Source: Rhabdochlamydiaceae bacterium
GTDB taxonomy: Bacteria > Chlamydiota > Chlamydiia > Chlamydiales > Rhabdochlamydiaceae
Direction of reading: 5' to 3'
DNA: 64,000 nucleotides
NCBI GenBank assembly: GCA_019752555.1
Contig: JAIELY010000003.1
Location: 1 to 64,000 of the forward strand
This document shows, one piece after another, positions 26,790 through 35,563 of this stretch; position 1 is the stretch's first letter; every line of letters begins with the position of its first letter. The notes below the pieces were generated by a model. The model was not told the DNA's origin. It searched no databases and saw only the letters and a program-made list of their open reading frames with translations. Position numbers and translations under genes: made by a program.

Positions 26790-29369
26790 ATGGAAAAACC
26801 GAGATACGACCATCAGCGGATCGAGCAGAAATGGCAAAAGTATTGGGAAGATCGTCAAACCTTTAAAGCTCAAGTCGATCACACCAAGCCAAAATACTAT
26901 ATTCTCGATATGTTCCCATACCCCTCGGGAGCAGGTCTTCACGTTGGACACGTGACCGGTTACACAGCAACAGATATATTGGCCCGTTATAAGAGGCAAA
27001 AGGGATTTAATGTCCTTCATCCCATGGGATGGGATAGCTTTGGTCTTCCAGCTGAGCAATACGCGATCCGCACGGGCACGCACCCCGCTGTAACCACAGA
27101 AAAAAACATTACGACCTACAGACGTCAGCTCAAATCTTTAGGATTCAGTTACGACTGGACAAGAGAGATTGCAACAAGCGATCCCAAGTATTACAAATGG
27201 ACTCAGTGGATTTTTTCCAAGCTCTATGAAAAGGGACTCGCATATGAAGCGGAAGTGCAGGTGAACTTTTGCCCTGCTTTGGGAACTGTTCTTTCGAATG
27301 AAGAGGTGGATAATGGCAAATCGAAAGAAGGGGGATACCCGATTGAACGACGCCCTTTGCGCCAATGGATCTTAAAAATCACAGCTTATGCGGATCGTTT
27401 GATTCAGGATCTTGAGCTTGTCGATTGGCCAGAGAGCTTAAAAAAATTGCAGATTAACTGGATCGGTAGAAGCGAAGGGGCCAAGGTCGATTTCATTGAG
27501 AAGAAAACGAAGAAGCGAATCACCGTGTTTACAACGACGCCAGAGACCCTTTTTGGCACGACATTTATGGTATTGTCTCCTGAACACCCCTTAATTGCAG
27601 AAATCACAACAGATGAGCATAAATCTGCAGTGGGCGCGTATATTCTGGCAACACGCTCAAAGAGCGATTTGGAGCGGACCGATTTAAATAAAGAGAAATC
27701 AGGTGTTTGGACAGGAGCCTATTGTTTGAACCCTGTCAATGATCAGCTCATTCCGATCTGGATCGCCGATTACGTGCTGATGAGTTATGGAACAGGTGCT
27801 GTGATGGGTGTTCCAGCTCACGATCTGCGCGATTTTGAATTTACAAAGAAATTTGACCTTAAGATTGATCCTGTCATCGATCCTGCTGTTGAATTGCACC
27901 CTGAGCGGATTCCTGATGGCTATCGTCCAGAAGACATTAAACTCGAAGTGTTAAGAGGCGATCGCTGCTGGGATGAAGAGGGCATTTTAATCAACAGCTC
28001 CCATGGTACACTCTCTTTAGATGGTCTTACCGTTGCATCTGCACGAGAAAAAACAATTCATTGGCTCGAGATCCATAAACTAGGGGAAAGGACTGTGAGT
28101 TATAAATTGCGCGACTGGTTATTCTCCCGTCAGCGCTATTGGGGTGAGCCGTTTCCCATTTTGCATTTAGCTGATGGAACGAAGCGCGTTCTTGAGCTAG
28201 ATGAGCTTCCCCTTTGTCCCCCTGAACTTTCTGATTTCAAGCCTTCTGGAACCGGAGAGAGCCCTCTTGCCAAGGTCAAAGATTGGGTGGAGATTGTTGA
28301 CGTGCGCACAGGACAGTCTGCAAAAAGAGAAACAAACACAATGCCCCAATGGGCAGGCTCTTGCTGGTATTATCTGCGCTTTTGTGATCCATTAAACGAA
28401 AAGCTCGCGTGGAATCCAGATATAGAAAGCTATTGGATGCCCGTCGATCTTTATGTCGGAGGTGTCGAACATGCTGTGCTGCATCTTCTTTATGCGAGAT
28501 TTTGGCATAAGGTCTTATATGATACAGGTCTTGTAAGCACTGCAGAACCCTTCCAAAAGCTGCGCAATCAAGGTCTTGTTGTGGCCCGCTCCTACCAGCA
28601 TGCAAGCGGCGCTTATGTGCCCCCGGAAGAGGTGAGAGAACAAGAGGGTAAATTCTATCAAATAGGGACAAATGAGGAGCTCATCTCTCAGCTCGATAAG
28701 ATGTCTAAATCGAAACTCAATGGAGTCACTCCGGATGAGATGATCGAAGATTTTGGTGCCGATGCGCTCCGTCTGTATGAAATGTTTATGGGGCCATTTG
28801 ATAAAGAGAAAATCTGGAACACCGATGCGGTGACAGGCTGTAAGCGTTTTCTAAACCGCGTCTACGATCTTATTTATTCTGAAAAGCTTTCAGATGATGA
28901 GAATGAAGAGGCTCTTAAACTAGGCCATCGCCTTGTCCATGCGGTTGAAAAAGAGATCGAGGCAATGCAGTTTAATACCGCCATTGCGAAGATGATGGAG
29001 TTTTTAAACGCATTCACGCCTCTTTCTAAATATCCCAAAAGCGTAGTCAGGATGCTGATCCAATGCTTGGCGCCTTTTGCACCGCATATCTGCGAGGAGG
29101 GTTGGGAACATCTTGGAGGCAAAGAAAGCATCGCCTTTCACCCATTTCCCAAAGTAGATCCTTCTTATCTAGTTGACGAGACTGTTCTGTATGTCGTTCA
29201 AGTGAATGGTAAAGTGCGCGGAAAGTGGATGCTCCCAAAAGACAAAGATCAAGAGGAGCTTATGGCATTTATTCAGACGCAGCCGCCGATTGTTAAACAC
29301 ATCACAGGAGCCATTTCGAAGGTTGTCTACGTCCCAAATAAACTCATTAGTATAGTGTGCGATGTTTAG
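26790..29369 (+). CDS. leuS: Leucyl-tRNA synthetase
   Basis: LeuS charges tRNA-Leu. The 859-residue class I enzyme has the HIGH motif as HVGH (51-54, in LHVGHVTGYTATD), the CP1 editing domain with TTPETLFGTTFMVLSPEH and GTGAVMGVPAHDLRDFEF, the tail catalytic motif KMSKSKLNG (about 637) and the anticodon-binding domain to the end. Gene order leuS-waaA is as in Chlamydia. Its last eight bases overlap the start of waaA. Confidence 0.97.
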   Translation: MEKPRYDHQRIEQKWQKYWEDRQTFKAQVDHTKPKYYILDMFPYPSGAGLHVGHVTGYTATDILARYKRQKGFNVLHPMGWDSFGLPAEQYAIRTGTHPAVTTEKNITTYRRQLKSLGFSYDWTREIATSDPKYYKWTQWIFSKLYEKGLAYEAEVQVNFCPALGTVLSNEEVDNGKSKEGGYPIERRPLRQWILKITAYADRLIQDLELVDWPESLKKLQINWIGRSEGAKVDFIEKKTKKRITVFTTTPETLFGTTFMVLSPEHPLIAEITTDEHKSAVGAYILATRSKSDLERTDLNKEKSGVWTGAYCLNPVNDQLIPIWIADYVLMSYGTGAVMGVPAHDLRDFEFTKKFDLKIDPVIDPAVELHPERIPDGYRPEDIKLEVLRGDRCWDEEGILINSSHGTLSLDGLTVASAREKTIHWLEIHKLGERTVSYKLRDWLFSRQRYWGEPFPILHLADGTKRVLELDELPLCPPELSDFKPSGTGESPLAKVKDWVEIVDVRTGQSAKRETNTMPQWAGSCWYYLRFCDPLNEKLAWNPDIESYWMPVDLYVGGVEHAVLHLLYARFWHKVLYDTGLVSTAEPFQKLRNQGLVVARSYQHASGAYVPPEEVREQEGKFYQIGTNEELISQLDKMSKSKLNGVTPDEMIEDFGADALRLYEMFMGPFDKEKIWNTDAVTGCKRFLNRVYDLIYSEKLSDDENEEALKLGHRLVHAVEKEIEAMQFNTAIAKMMEFLNAFTPLSKYPKSVVRMLIQCLAPFAPHICEEGWEHLGGKESIAFHPFPKVDPSYLVDETVLYVVQVNGKVRGKWMLPKDKDQEELMAFIQTQPPIVKHITGAISKVVYVPNKLISIVCDV

Positions 29370-30636
29370 TCTATTTTATAACTGCGCCTTATTTTTTTTA
29401 GCACTACTAGCCTTGCCCAAATTGCTTTGGCAATGGTGGGTCTTAGGCAAGTACAGAGAGAGTTTACAAGAGCGGCTTGGCTTGAAATTACCCGCTTTTC
29501 TCAAAGAAGAAAAAGTGATCTGGATCCATGCTGTGTCGGTAGGAGAGACCCGCTCTGTCATCCCTTTATTTAAAAAAATCAAACAGATCCACCCAAATGC
29601 TGCGTTTGTGATCTCGTCCACGACAGAAACAGGTCATGCAGAGGCGAAGAGAAGCATGCCCGATGCGGCTTTGCATATCTTTCTTCCCTTCGATTTTTCT
29701 TGGATCATCCGTAGGACCATCGCAAGGCTGCATCCCGATGTGCTGATCTTTGTCGAAAGCGATTTTTGGTTTCATCTGATCGAAGGGGTCAAAAAACAGG
29801 GGGGACGGGTCCTACTGGTCAATGGAAAGGTTTCAGAACGCTCCATGAAACGCTTTTGCAAGGTTCCTTTTTTCACGAATAAGCTTTTTGGTAGGATCGA
29901 TCATCTCTGTGTGCAAAGCCCCCTATTTTTAGAGCGCTTTGCCAAAATGGGAGTGCCAGCTCAGAAAATGACAGCGACCGGAAATTTAAAATTCGACGCT
30001 GCGCTCAAACACATAGAGCCCCAAGAACGGCAACGTTGGAGAGAAGAACTTGGGATCCAATCGCAGGATCGGGTGATTGTCATCGGCTCAACACATGCCC
30101 CTGAAGAAGAATGGCTCCTTTCTGCACTCGATGCCGTTTGGAAACAGATCCCTGAGCTTAAAGTGCTTATCGTTCCCCGTCATCCTGAGAGGTTCGGAGC
30201 TGTCGCAGAACAGATCCGCGCTAGAGGATGGACACTCTCTACTTATTCTGAGCGCAGTAAACAAACAGGAGATGAACGGATTGTCTTAATTGACGCCATG
30301 GGGCTTTTAATCACTTGTTATCAGCTGGCTGAGGTCGCAATCGTTGCAGGAAGCTTTACCGATAAGGTGGGCGGCCATAATGCCTTTGAACCTGTGCTTC
30401 TTGGGATCCCTGTGCTCTTTGGACCCCATATGCACACACAAAATGACATTGCATCCCTCATTCTACAAGGCCGGGCGGGAAAACAGGTGTCTCTCTCTGA
30501 TCTACCCGACACACTCATCGCTTGGCTCTCTAATGAGCAAGAGCTTGCCTCTTATGCTAACAATTGCAAGGAGCTCTCTTTACAAACAGCAGGTTCTGTC
30601 GAAAGAACCTACAATGCTCTCTCTGAGTTCCTCTAA
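29362..30636 (+). CDS. waaA: 3-deoxy-D-manno-octulosonic acid (Kdo) transferase
   Basis: WaaA adds Kdo to lipid A precursors at the cytoplasmic face of the inner membrane; in Chlamydia the enzyme is multifunctional and makes the genus-specific Kdo epitope. The 424-residue protein has an N-terminal membrane anchor (ALFFLALLALPKLLWQWW), the acceptor-site block WIHAVSVGETRSV with the catalytic Glu, IFVESDFWFH, and the sugar-nucleotide site GSFTDKVGGHNAFEPV. It overlaps leuS by eight bases and dus by one base, so the three genes are one coupled operon. The number of Kdo units added cannot be read here. Confidence 0.95.
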   Translation: MFSLFYNCALFFLALLALPKLLWQWWVLGKYRESLQERLGLKLPAFLKEEKVIWIHAVSVGETRSVIPLFKKIKQIHPNAAFVISSTTETGHAEAKRSMPDAALHIFLPFDFSWIIRRTIARLHPDVLIFVESDFWFHLIEGVKKQGGRVLLVNGKVSERSMKRFCKVPFFTNKLFGRIDHLCVQSPLFLERFAKMGVPAQKMTATGNLKFDAALKHIEPQERQRWREELGIQSQDRVIVIGSTHAPEEEWLLSALDAVWKQIPELKVLIVPRHPERFGAVAEQIRARGWTLSTYSERSKQTGDERIVLIDAMGLLITCYQLAEVAIVAGSFTDKVGGHNAFEPVLLGIPVLFGPHMHTQNDIASLILQGRAGKQVSLSDLPDTLIAWLSNEQELASYANNCKELSLQTAGSVERTYNALSEFL

Positions 30637-31607
30637 TGCTGCCTAAAGATTGCCACGGCACCCCTTTTCTTCAACTAGCTCCCATGGAAGGGGTCGGGGA
30701 CCGGTGCTTCCGCAAAGCAATGGCCTCAATTGGAGGTTTTGATGAGGCAGTGCGCGATTTTTTACGCGTGCCGCGCAACGCCCATGTCTATAGCCTTGCA
30801 AAAGGCTATGAGGCCGAAGAATTGGGCGCGATTCCTCTTGCAGCCCAACTCATGGGATCAGATCCAGAGCTCATGGCTGCGATGGCACGTCAGATGCAAA
30901 AAAGAGGCGCCCCAAGAATCGATCTTAATTGCGGCTGTCCTTCCAATACAGTAACCGGTCGCGGCGCTGGCTCTAGCCTTCTTAAAGACCCCGACTTTCT
31001 CCACGAAGTTGCAAAAGCTGTCGTACAAGCTGTCACCATCCCCGTCACCCTTAAAATGCGCTCTGGCTATGAAGACACTTCTCTCTTCTTAGAAAATCTC
31101 TCTGCAGCTCAAGAAAGCGGAGTGCGCTATATCACCTTGCACCCACGCACAAAAGTCGATGGCTATGGCCCTCCTGCCCGTTGGGATTTGATTGCAGAAG
31201 CCAAAGCATACCTCAAGATCCCCCTTGTAGGTAACGGAGACATCCTCACTGTCCAAGATGCTCTCGACATGCTCCGTCAAACAAACTGCGATGGGCTCAT
31301 GATTGGAAGAGGAAGCATCATCAACCCATTTCTCTTTCATGAGATCAAAGCGCATTTCTCCAAGACCCCTTACACCCCCACTTGGGAGGCTTTGCTTGGC
31401 TATTTTAAAACTTACATCGCCGCCATTGCCCCTGACATGTCGATGCGCGTGCGCGTGAATAAAATGAAGCAGCTCATGAGTTTTTTATTCAAAAAAACAC
31501 CTGCGCTAATGGAAAGACGGCAGACGATCCTGACCTCATCATGTCCTGACCTCGATTCCTTCATGGAGTTTTCCTTGCCTCTGCTAAAAGAGGGCCTCTG
31601 CTTTTAG
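30636..31607 (+). CDS. dus: tRNA-dihydrouridine synthase
   Basis: Dus enzymes reduce uridine to dihydrouridine in the tRNA D loop using FMN and NADPH. The 323-residue protein has the FMN-binding start LAPMEGVGDRCFRKA, the motif DLNCGCPS with the catalytic Cys, GAGSSLLKDP, TLHPRTKVDGYGP, and the phosphate site VGNGDI then MIGRGSIINPFLF. The motif pattern resembles DusC or a DusA/B-like enzyme, but I do not assign the subtype. Its ATG overlaps the waaA stop by one base (TAATG). Confidence 0.92.
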   Translation: MLPKDCHGTPFLQLAPMEGVGDRCFRKAMASIGGFDEAVRDFLRVPRNAHVYSLAKGYEAEELGAIPLAAQLMGSDPELMAAMARQMQKRGAPRIDLNCGCPSNTVTGRGAGSSLLKDPDFLHEVAKAVVQAVTIPVTLKMRSGYEDTSLFLENLSAAQESGVRYITLHPRTKVDGYGPPARWDLIAEAKAYLKIPLVGNGDILTVQDALDMLRQTNCDGLMIGRGSIINPFLFHEIKAHFSKTPYTPTWEALLGYFKTYIAAIAPDMSMRVRVNKMKQLMSFLFKKTPALMERRQTILTSSCPDLDSFMEFSLPLLKEGLCF

Positions 31608-31694
31608 TGCTATGTTCGAGACACGTGTCATCTGCACCGTCTAGAAATCGGTGATGCAAAAGAATTACTAAGAGGGGATTGGAGCGAAAAGAGT

Positions 31695-31745
31695 GCCTCC
31701 TGTCAATGCGGAGCAGCGCTAACAGATTGAAAGGAGGCTTATTAT
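31695..31745 (+). terminator. Putative terminator of the leuS-waaA-dus operon
   Basis: GCCTCCTGTCAAT (31695-31707) pairs with ATTGAAAGGAGGC (31726-31738) over 13 positions with one mismatch; loop 18 bases. It is followed by TTATTATT. It lies between convergent genes and could act in both directions. Confidence 0.6.
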
Positions 31746-31751
31746 TGGACT

Positions 31752-32411
31752 TTATTGGATCGAGCAGTTTCCAAGGCTGCAATTTCCGTGTCTAACTGGG
31801 CTTGGCGACACCTCTTCTTCGCTCGAGTCTTCTGTGCTATAACTTCCTTCAATCACTGTGATTTGCTCATTGATATTAGAGAGTTGAGTTTGTGCCTCGG
31901 TTAAATGCTTGTGTAACTCTGTTTGCTCTGAAGTGAGAGATGCAATGACCTCAGGGTTTTGCTCTGTTGCTAATTGTTGTTGAACTTGGCCCAGTCTTTC
32001 GTTTGCACGATCAACAAATTCACTTAGCTCTGTGTGGCCTGCAACTAAATCAGTTATCGAAAATGGGCTTTCTCGGCCGCTCGACGAGTCTGTCTCTTCT
32101 GATTCTTGATGCTCTACGATTTCTGGAAGTTCCTCTGTAATTCTATTTAGCTGTGCGAGTGTTTCATTGACACTTTTAAGCATGTCTGTGTGGATGGCAA
32201 CGAGCCCATCAATTTTGGTGACCGCAGCTCCACATGTTCCACACTGCACTGGGTTTTGTGTGTTCGTTAATCCTTCAAGAGCCTTGGCTAAAATGTCATC
32301 AAGGCGAGCATCGTGGCCGCACTCTAATTGAATGATGGAACCATCTTTAGGGGCAATAGGGGTGGCGGGCGGGTAAAGTATAGAATTCTGGCGTACAGGT
32401 AATGATGACAT
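31752..32411 (-). CDS. Coiled-coil protein with Cys/His cluster and C-terminal CaaX box CSIQ
   Basis: The protein has 219 residues and no signal peptide. Near the N-terminus is a possible zinc site: IQLECGHDARLDDI then VQCGTCGAAV (Cys-x-His and Cys-x-x-Cys), reminiscent of a RING/U-box or small zinc ribbon but shorter than a full RING. Residues about 60-185 are helical with heptad-like spacing, and the tail is acidic with DSSSGRESP and STEDSSEEEVSP. The last twelve residues, HGNCSLGNCSIQ, end in a perfect eukaryotic CaaX box (C-S-I-Q), which host farnesyltransferase could accept. AAAGGAG precedes the ATG. I infer a secreted, host-prenylated effector; no enzymatic function is shown. Without secretion the CaaX box would have no meaning, as bacteria lack the transferase. 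Confidence 0.7.
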   Translation of the reverse strand: MSSLPVRQNSILYPPATPIAPKDGSIIQLECGHDARLDDILAKALEGLTNTQNPVQCGTCGAAVTKIDGLVAIHTDMLKSVNETLAQLNRITEELPEIVEHQESEETDSSSGRESPFSITDLVAGHTELSEFVDRANERLGQVQQQLATEQNPEVIASLTSEQTELHKHLTEAQTQLSNINEQITVIEGSYSTEDSSEEEVSPSPVRHGNCSLGNCSIQ

Positions 32412-32573
32412 AAAAACTCCTTTTAATTATTATGTTTTATCTAGTTTGTTTGTAAAATATTATAATGTTTTCGTTAATTTATTTCAATTAATATTGAATT
32501 TGATGTGTTTTGTAGCTTAAGTCGATGATTATTAGTTGATTCTGAATTATTAGTTAGATTCTGCGGGGTGGAT

Positions 32574-35327
32574 TTATAGTTCGTTCCATATTTTATAGTA
32601 CAAATCTATCAATGTGCCCTTGATGTCCTCCTCAGATCCAATGGGCGCAAGGTCGGGGACATACAGATCGGACGAGGCTCTTTCTTCTAGAATGGTTTTT
32701 TGAATAGTGGCCTTCATCTCTTCAGGGAGCAGATCGTAAAAGCTGCGGGCGATCATAGGATTGGAATTGGGTGCCGTCATGACCCGCAACATGACATCTA
32801 ATAAATGGGGGCGTGCTGTAATGGATTTAAAGAGAGTCAAAAGGATCTGAAGTTGTTCTTCGTTAGGGGAGGGGAAAATGGGTGCATCGAGAGAGGTTTG
32901 AAATTGAAAACAGGATTGAATGAAATCTGCTTTTTTTTCTTTCACTAGATCTTCATGCTCCGTGAGAAGACAAAAAACGTCCTCTAGTTTGTCAAAAGCG
33001 ATTGCGTTGTAGAGTCTTTGTAAAATAGCTTCTGTGATGTTTTTAAATCCATAGAGGGTCTCTAGTGTGTTGATTTGAACGCGTGGGTTGGTCATGCTTG
33101 CAAACAGAGAAAAGATAAAATCGATCACCTCTTCGTTGGGAACATCTGCATGCATATCTGAAGATCTAAAAAAGGATTTAATGAGATCAGACTTGTCAGT
33201 GCTTGTGCTATTTAATTTAGGAAAGGGAAGAGATGGAACGCTTTGCAAGCAGTTTTCGGATATTTTGAGACTCACTAATTCAGGAGCAGTCAAGTCGTCA
33301 GGGAACGCGATTAATTGATTATGATTTAAGAACAAGTGTGTGAGGGCATTCAAAGAGAGTCCTTGCGGAAGGATTGTTAACTGATTATGAGATAAATCCA
33401 AAGTGGTCAGTTTGGGTAAGTCTAGTGTGGAAATCGATGTTAATTGATTATTGTTAAGATCAAGGCGTTCCAATTGAGGAAGGGAAAGGGGCGGCAAGGA
33501 GTTTAGGGAACACTTTAGTTTCATCCCTTTTAAGTGGCTAAAGGAGTGGATGATCGAAGGAAATGGTACGAATAACGATGCGAATTTTAACGGCGTATCG
33601 CACGATAAATGGGTGATCTTTTCGATGTATTTAGGGTTCTCTGTTAAGCTGCTGCGTATCTCATCTGGGGTGGCGTAGCGTTTAGGAGCACCTGGTTCTC
33701 TTGAGACGCAAAGGAATACAGTCCGCCAGATGACTTGAATACCGTATTCTTGAATCAATTGATCTAAGTTTAAAGAGCTGGAAAGAAGTTGGGCTTGAAA
33801 GGGGATGAGCTTAGGTTTTTTATCTGTTTTATTTAATAAAGAGAGGATGAGTTCGTTCTTTGGGTTAAAAATAGGATGTGATGAGGTTGTTGTCAAAACA
33901 TGTTTTTCTGCAAAATTTTTTAATTCGTTTTGACGTGTTCGTGCTGTGCGTTCTGATTTGACCCCTCTAGCCAATGCAAGCGCATCTTCATCGCCAAAGA
34001 GCGGGACAAACAGCGCATAGAGAAGCGCTAGTTCCATCGATTGCATGTTGTAATAGCAGCAATTTCCAATTGTTTGTCCTTTTTCAGGAATCGATTTGTT
34101 GGGAGATGTGTTAAAGTATTGTGCAAGATTCTCTGCAATTTCATTTCCTTCGTTTAAAAAATCCACTTTCCAATCAGTTGCTTTTGCGTAGAGATTTATG
34201 AGTGCATTGAGATTTTCTCGATTCATTTTCTTGATTTGAATCCCCTTAAAACTACCGTTGTGCCCCCTTCGGTCGCATTTTTGTACAATAAAGTCATTTG
34301 AAGCAGGATCTTTTGTGATGACAAGTCCCCAGGCGTGGCTGTTTGGATACTGTCCGTTCCAAACATCACCCGTACGTGTAATTCCAAAACAGAGTACAGG
34401 TTTTCCTTGATCAAGGCGTTTTTCTATTTCAGCTGGGTTTATTCTTAGATTGCTGTGATAGAGTTGTGAAAATGCATCCTGTAATTCATCAAGTGCTGTA
34501 CAAATCTGCGCCTTAACAGCGGGGTCCTGTAATTTCTTTTTGCTTTCTTGACTGAGTGATAGGGTCATTTGCTCAAATAGACCTGCACCTGTTAAAAATT
34601 GTTGTTTGAGCCTTGCGTAGAAAGATTTGCTTTTGCGTATGTAGTGATTCAGTACATACCGTGGTCGATACCCTTGCAGCGAAGGAAATTGGCCGAGAGA
34701 AAAGGCGTGCACCAATCTTTTTTTCGCATGCCAATCCTTTGAAAAACCTTGATCTAGCCGTTTGAGCCTTTGCAAGCAGCGCTTGTTGAACCCTAATCTT
34801 AGCTTAGCCTCGCTATAAGGGGTCTCGTGATCGTGTGTTCCTCCAATAAATTTAACGTTAGCGCCTTTATGTAACAAAAAATGAACGAGATCACTATGTC
34901 CTTGTTTGCAAGCGAGAAGTAGAGGCGACATTCCGGGATAAAGAGGGGTATTGATCTCAGCTCCGCATAAAAGCGCATCTTGGGCGATCGCTACATCTCC
35001 TGTGTATGCTGCAAACCACAAACCCATTTGAGCTTGCTCAAGACTGATTTCACCTTCATCGGGCAAAAAGAGGTGAAGGGCGGCTTGTTTAAGCGCTTCT
35101 TTATTAGAAATGGAAGGTTCGAGTAGGAGAATCGCCTCTCTCAAGTTAGAACAGCCAAAACGTTTTCGGGCAGCCATGAAAGGCAAAAGATCGATGAGCT
35201 TAGTGGTAAGATCGCCGCAATGATCAAGGTAGCGTTGGAGCTGAGAGAGATCCATCAAATCCCATGAGGGCATTTGGGTATCTAGAGAATCCGAGAGGGC
35301 TCTCATAAATTGTGTTGGATTTGTCAT
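32574..35327 (-). CDS. Ankyrin/leucine-rich-repeat protein with Q-x-x-G-N-C motif
   Basis: A 917-residue protein, no signal peptide. Residues about 100-165 hold two ankyrin repeats (GMSPLLLACKQGHSDLVHFLL). Residues 310-440 form an unknown domain with VLCFGITRTGDVWNG, His331 in NSHAWGLVITKD, and Cys423-Cys424 in GQTIGNCCYYNMQS; the latter looks like the Gln/Cys start of a papain-like cysteine protease, but the His precedes the Cys, so it is not a standard papain order. Residues about 616-700 are four leucine-rich repeats (LERLDLNNNQL, LTTLDLSHNQL and so on), and the rest is helical. LRR and ankyrin domains in one bacterial protein suggest an effector that binds host proteins. It probably forms a single-gene unit, divergent from acnA. 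Confidence 0.8.
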   Translation of the reverse strand: MTNPTQFMRALSDSLDTQMPSWDLMDLSQLQRYLDHCGDLTTKLIDLLPFMAARKRFGCSNLREAILLLEPSISNKEALKQAALHLFLPDEGEISLEQAQMGLWFAAYTGDVAIAQDALLCGAEINTPLYPGMSPLLLACKQGHSDLVHFLLHKGANVKFIGGTHDHETPYSEAKLRLGFNKRCLQRLKRLDQGFSKDWHAKKRLVHAFSLGQFPSLQGYRPRYVLNHYIRKSKSFYARLKQQFLTGAGLFEQMTLSLSQESKKKLQDPAVKAQICTALDELQDAFSQLYHSNLRINPAEIEKRLDQGKPVLCFGITRTGDVWNGQYPNSHAWGLVITKDPASNDFIVQKCDRRGHNGSFKGIQIKKMNRENLNALINLYAKATDWKVDFLNEGNEIAENLAQYFNTSPNKSIPEKGQTIGNCCYYNMQSMELALLYALFVPLFGDEDALALARGVKSERTARTRQNELKNFAEKHVLTTTSSHPIFNPKNELILSLLNKTDKKPKLIPFQAQLLSSSLNLDQLIQEYGIQVIWRTVFLCVSREPGAPKRYATPDEIRSSLTENPKYIEKITHLSCDTPLKFASLFVPFPSIIHSFSHLKGMKLKCSLNSLPPLSLPQLERLDLNNNQLTSISTLDLPKLTTLDLSHNQLTILPQGLSLNALTHLFLNHNQLIAFPDDLTAPELVSLKISENCLQSVPSLPFPKLNSTSTDKSDLIKSFFRSSDMHADVPNEEVIDFIFSLFASMTNPRVQINTLETLYGFKNITEAILQRLYNAIAFDKLEDVFCLLTEHEDLVKEKKADFIQSCFQFQTSLDAPIFPSPNEEQLQILLTLFKSITARPHLLDVMLRVMTAPNSNPMIARSFYDLLPEEMKATIQKTILEERASSDLYVPDLAPIGSEEDIKGTLIDLYYKIWNEL

Positions 35328-35563
35328 TTATTTATCTCTCTTCTTTTTATTTTGATAATTATATATTTTACATTTTTTAAAATCAATGTTTGGGTGTTAT
35401 TTTTTAATAATTAATATTACGCACATTTAAGTGTGTAAATATCTTGTTTTAAACGGATTAAAGACATTTGAGCAAATTCTTCCCTTTCTTTTGGGTAATC
35501 CCTTTATAAAAAAAACTATACTTTGTATTTTGCGGGGATACCCATTAAAAAGAGGCTCGCTTC

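Noticed and set aside
28276..28671. 131-codon minus-strand frame
   Set aside because: Opposite to leuS with all family motifs on the other strand.
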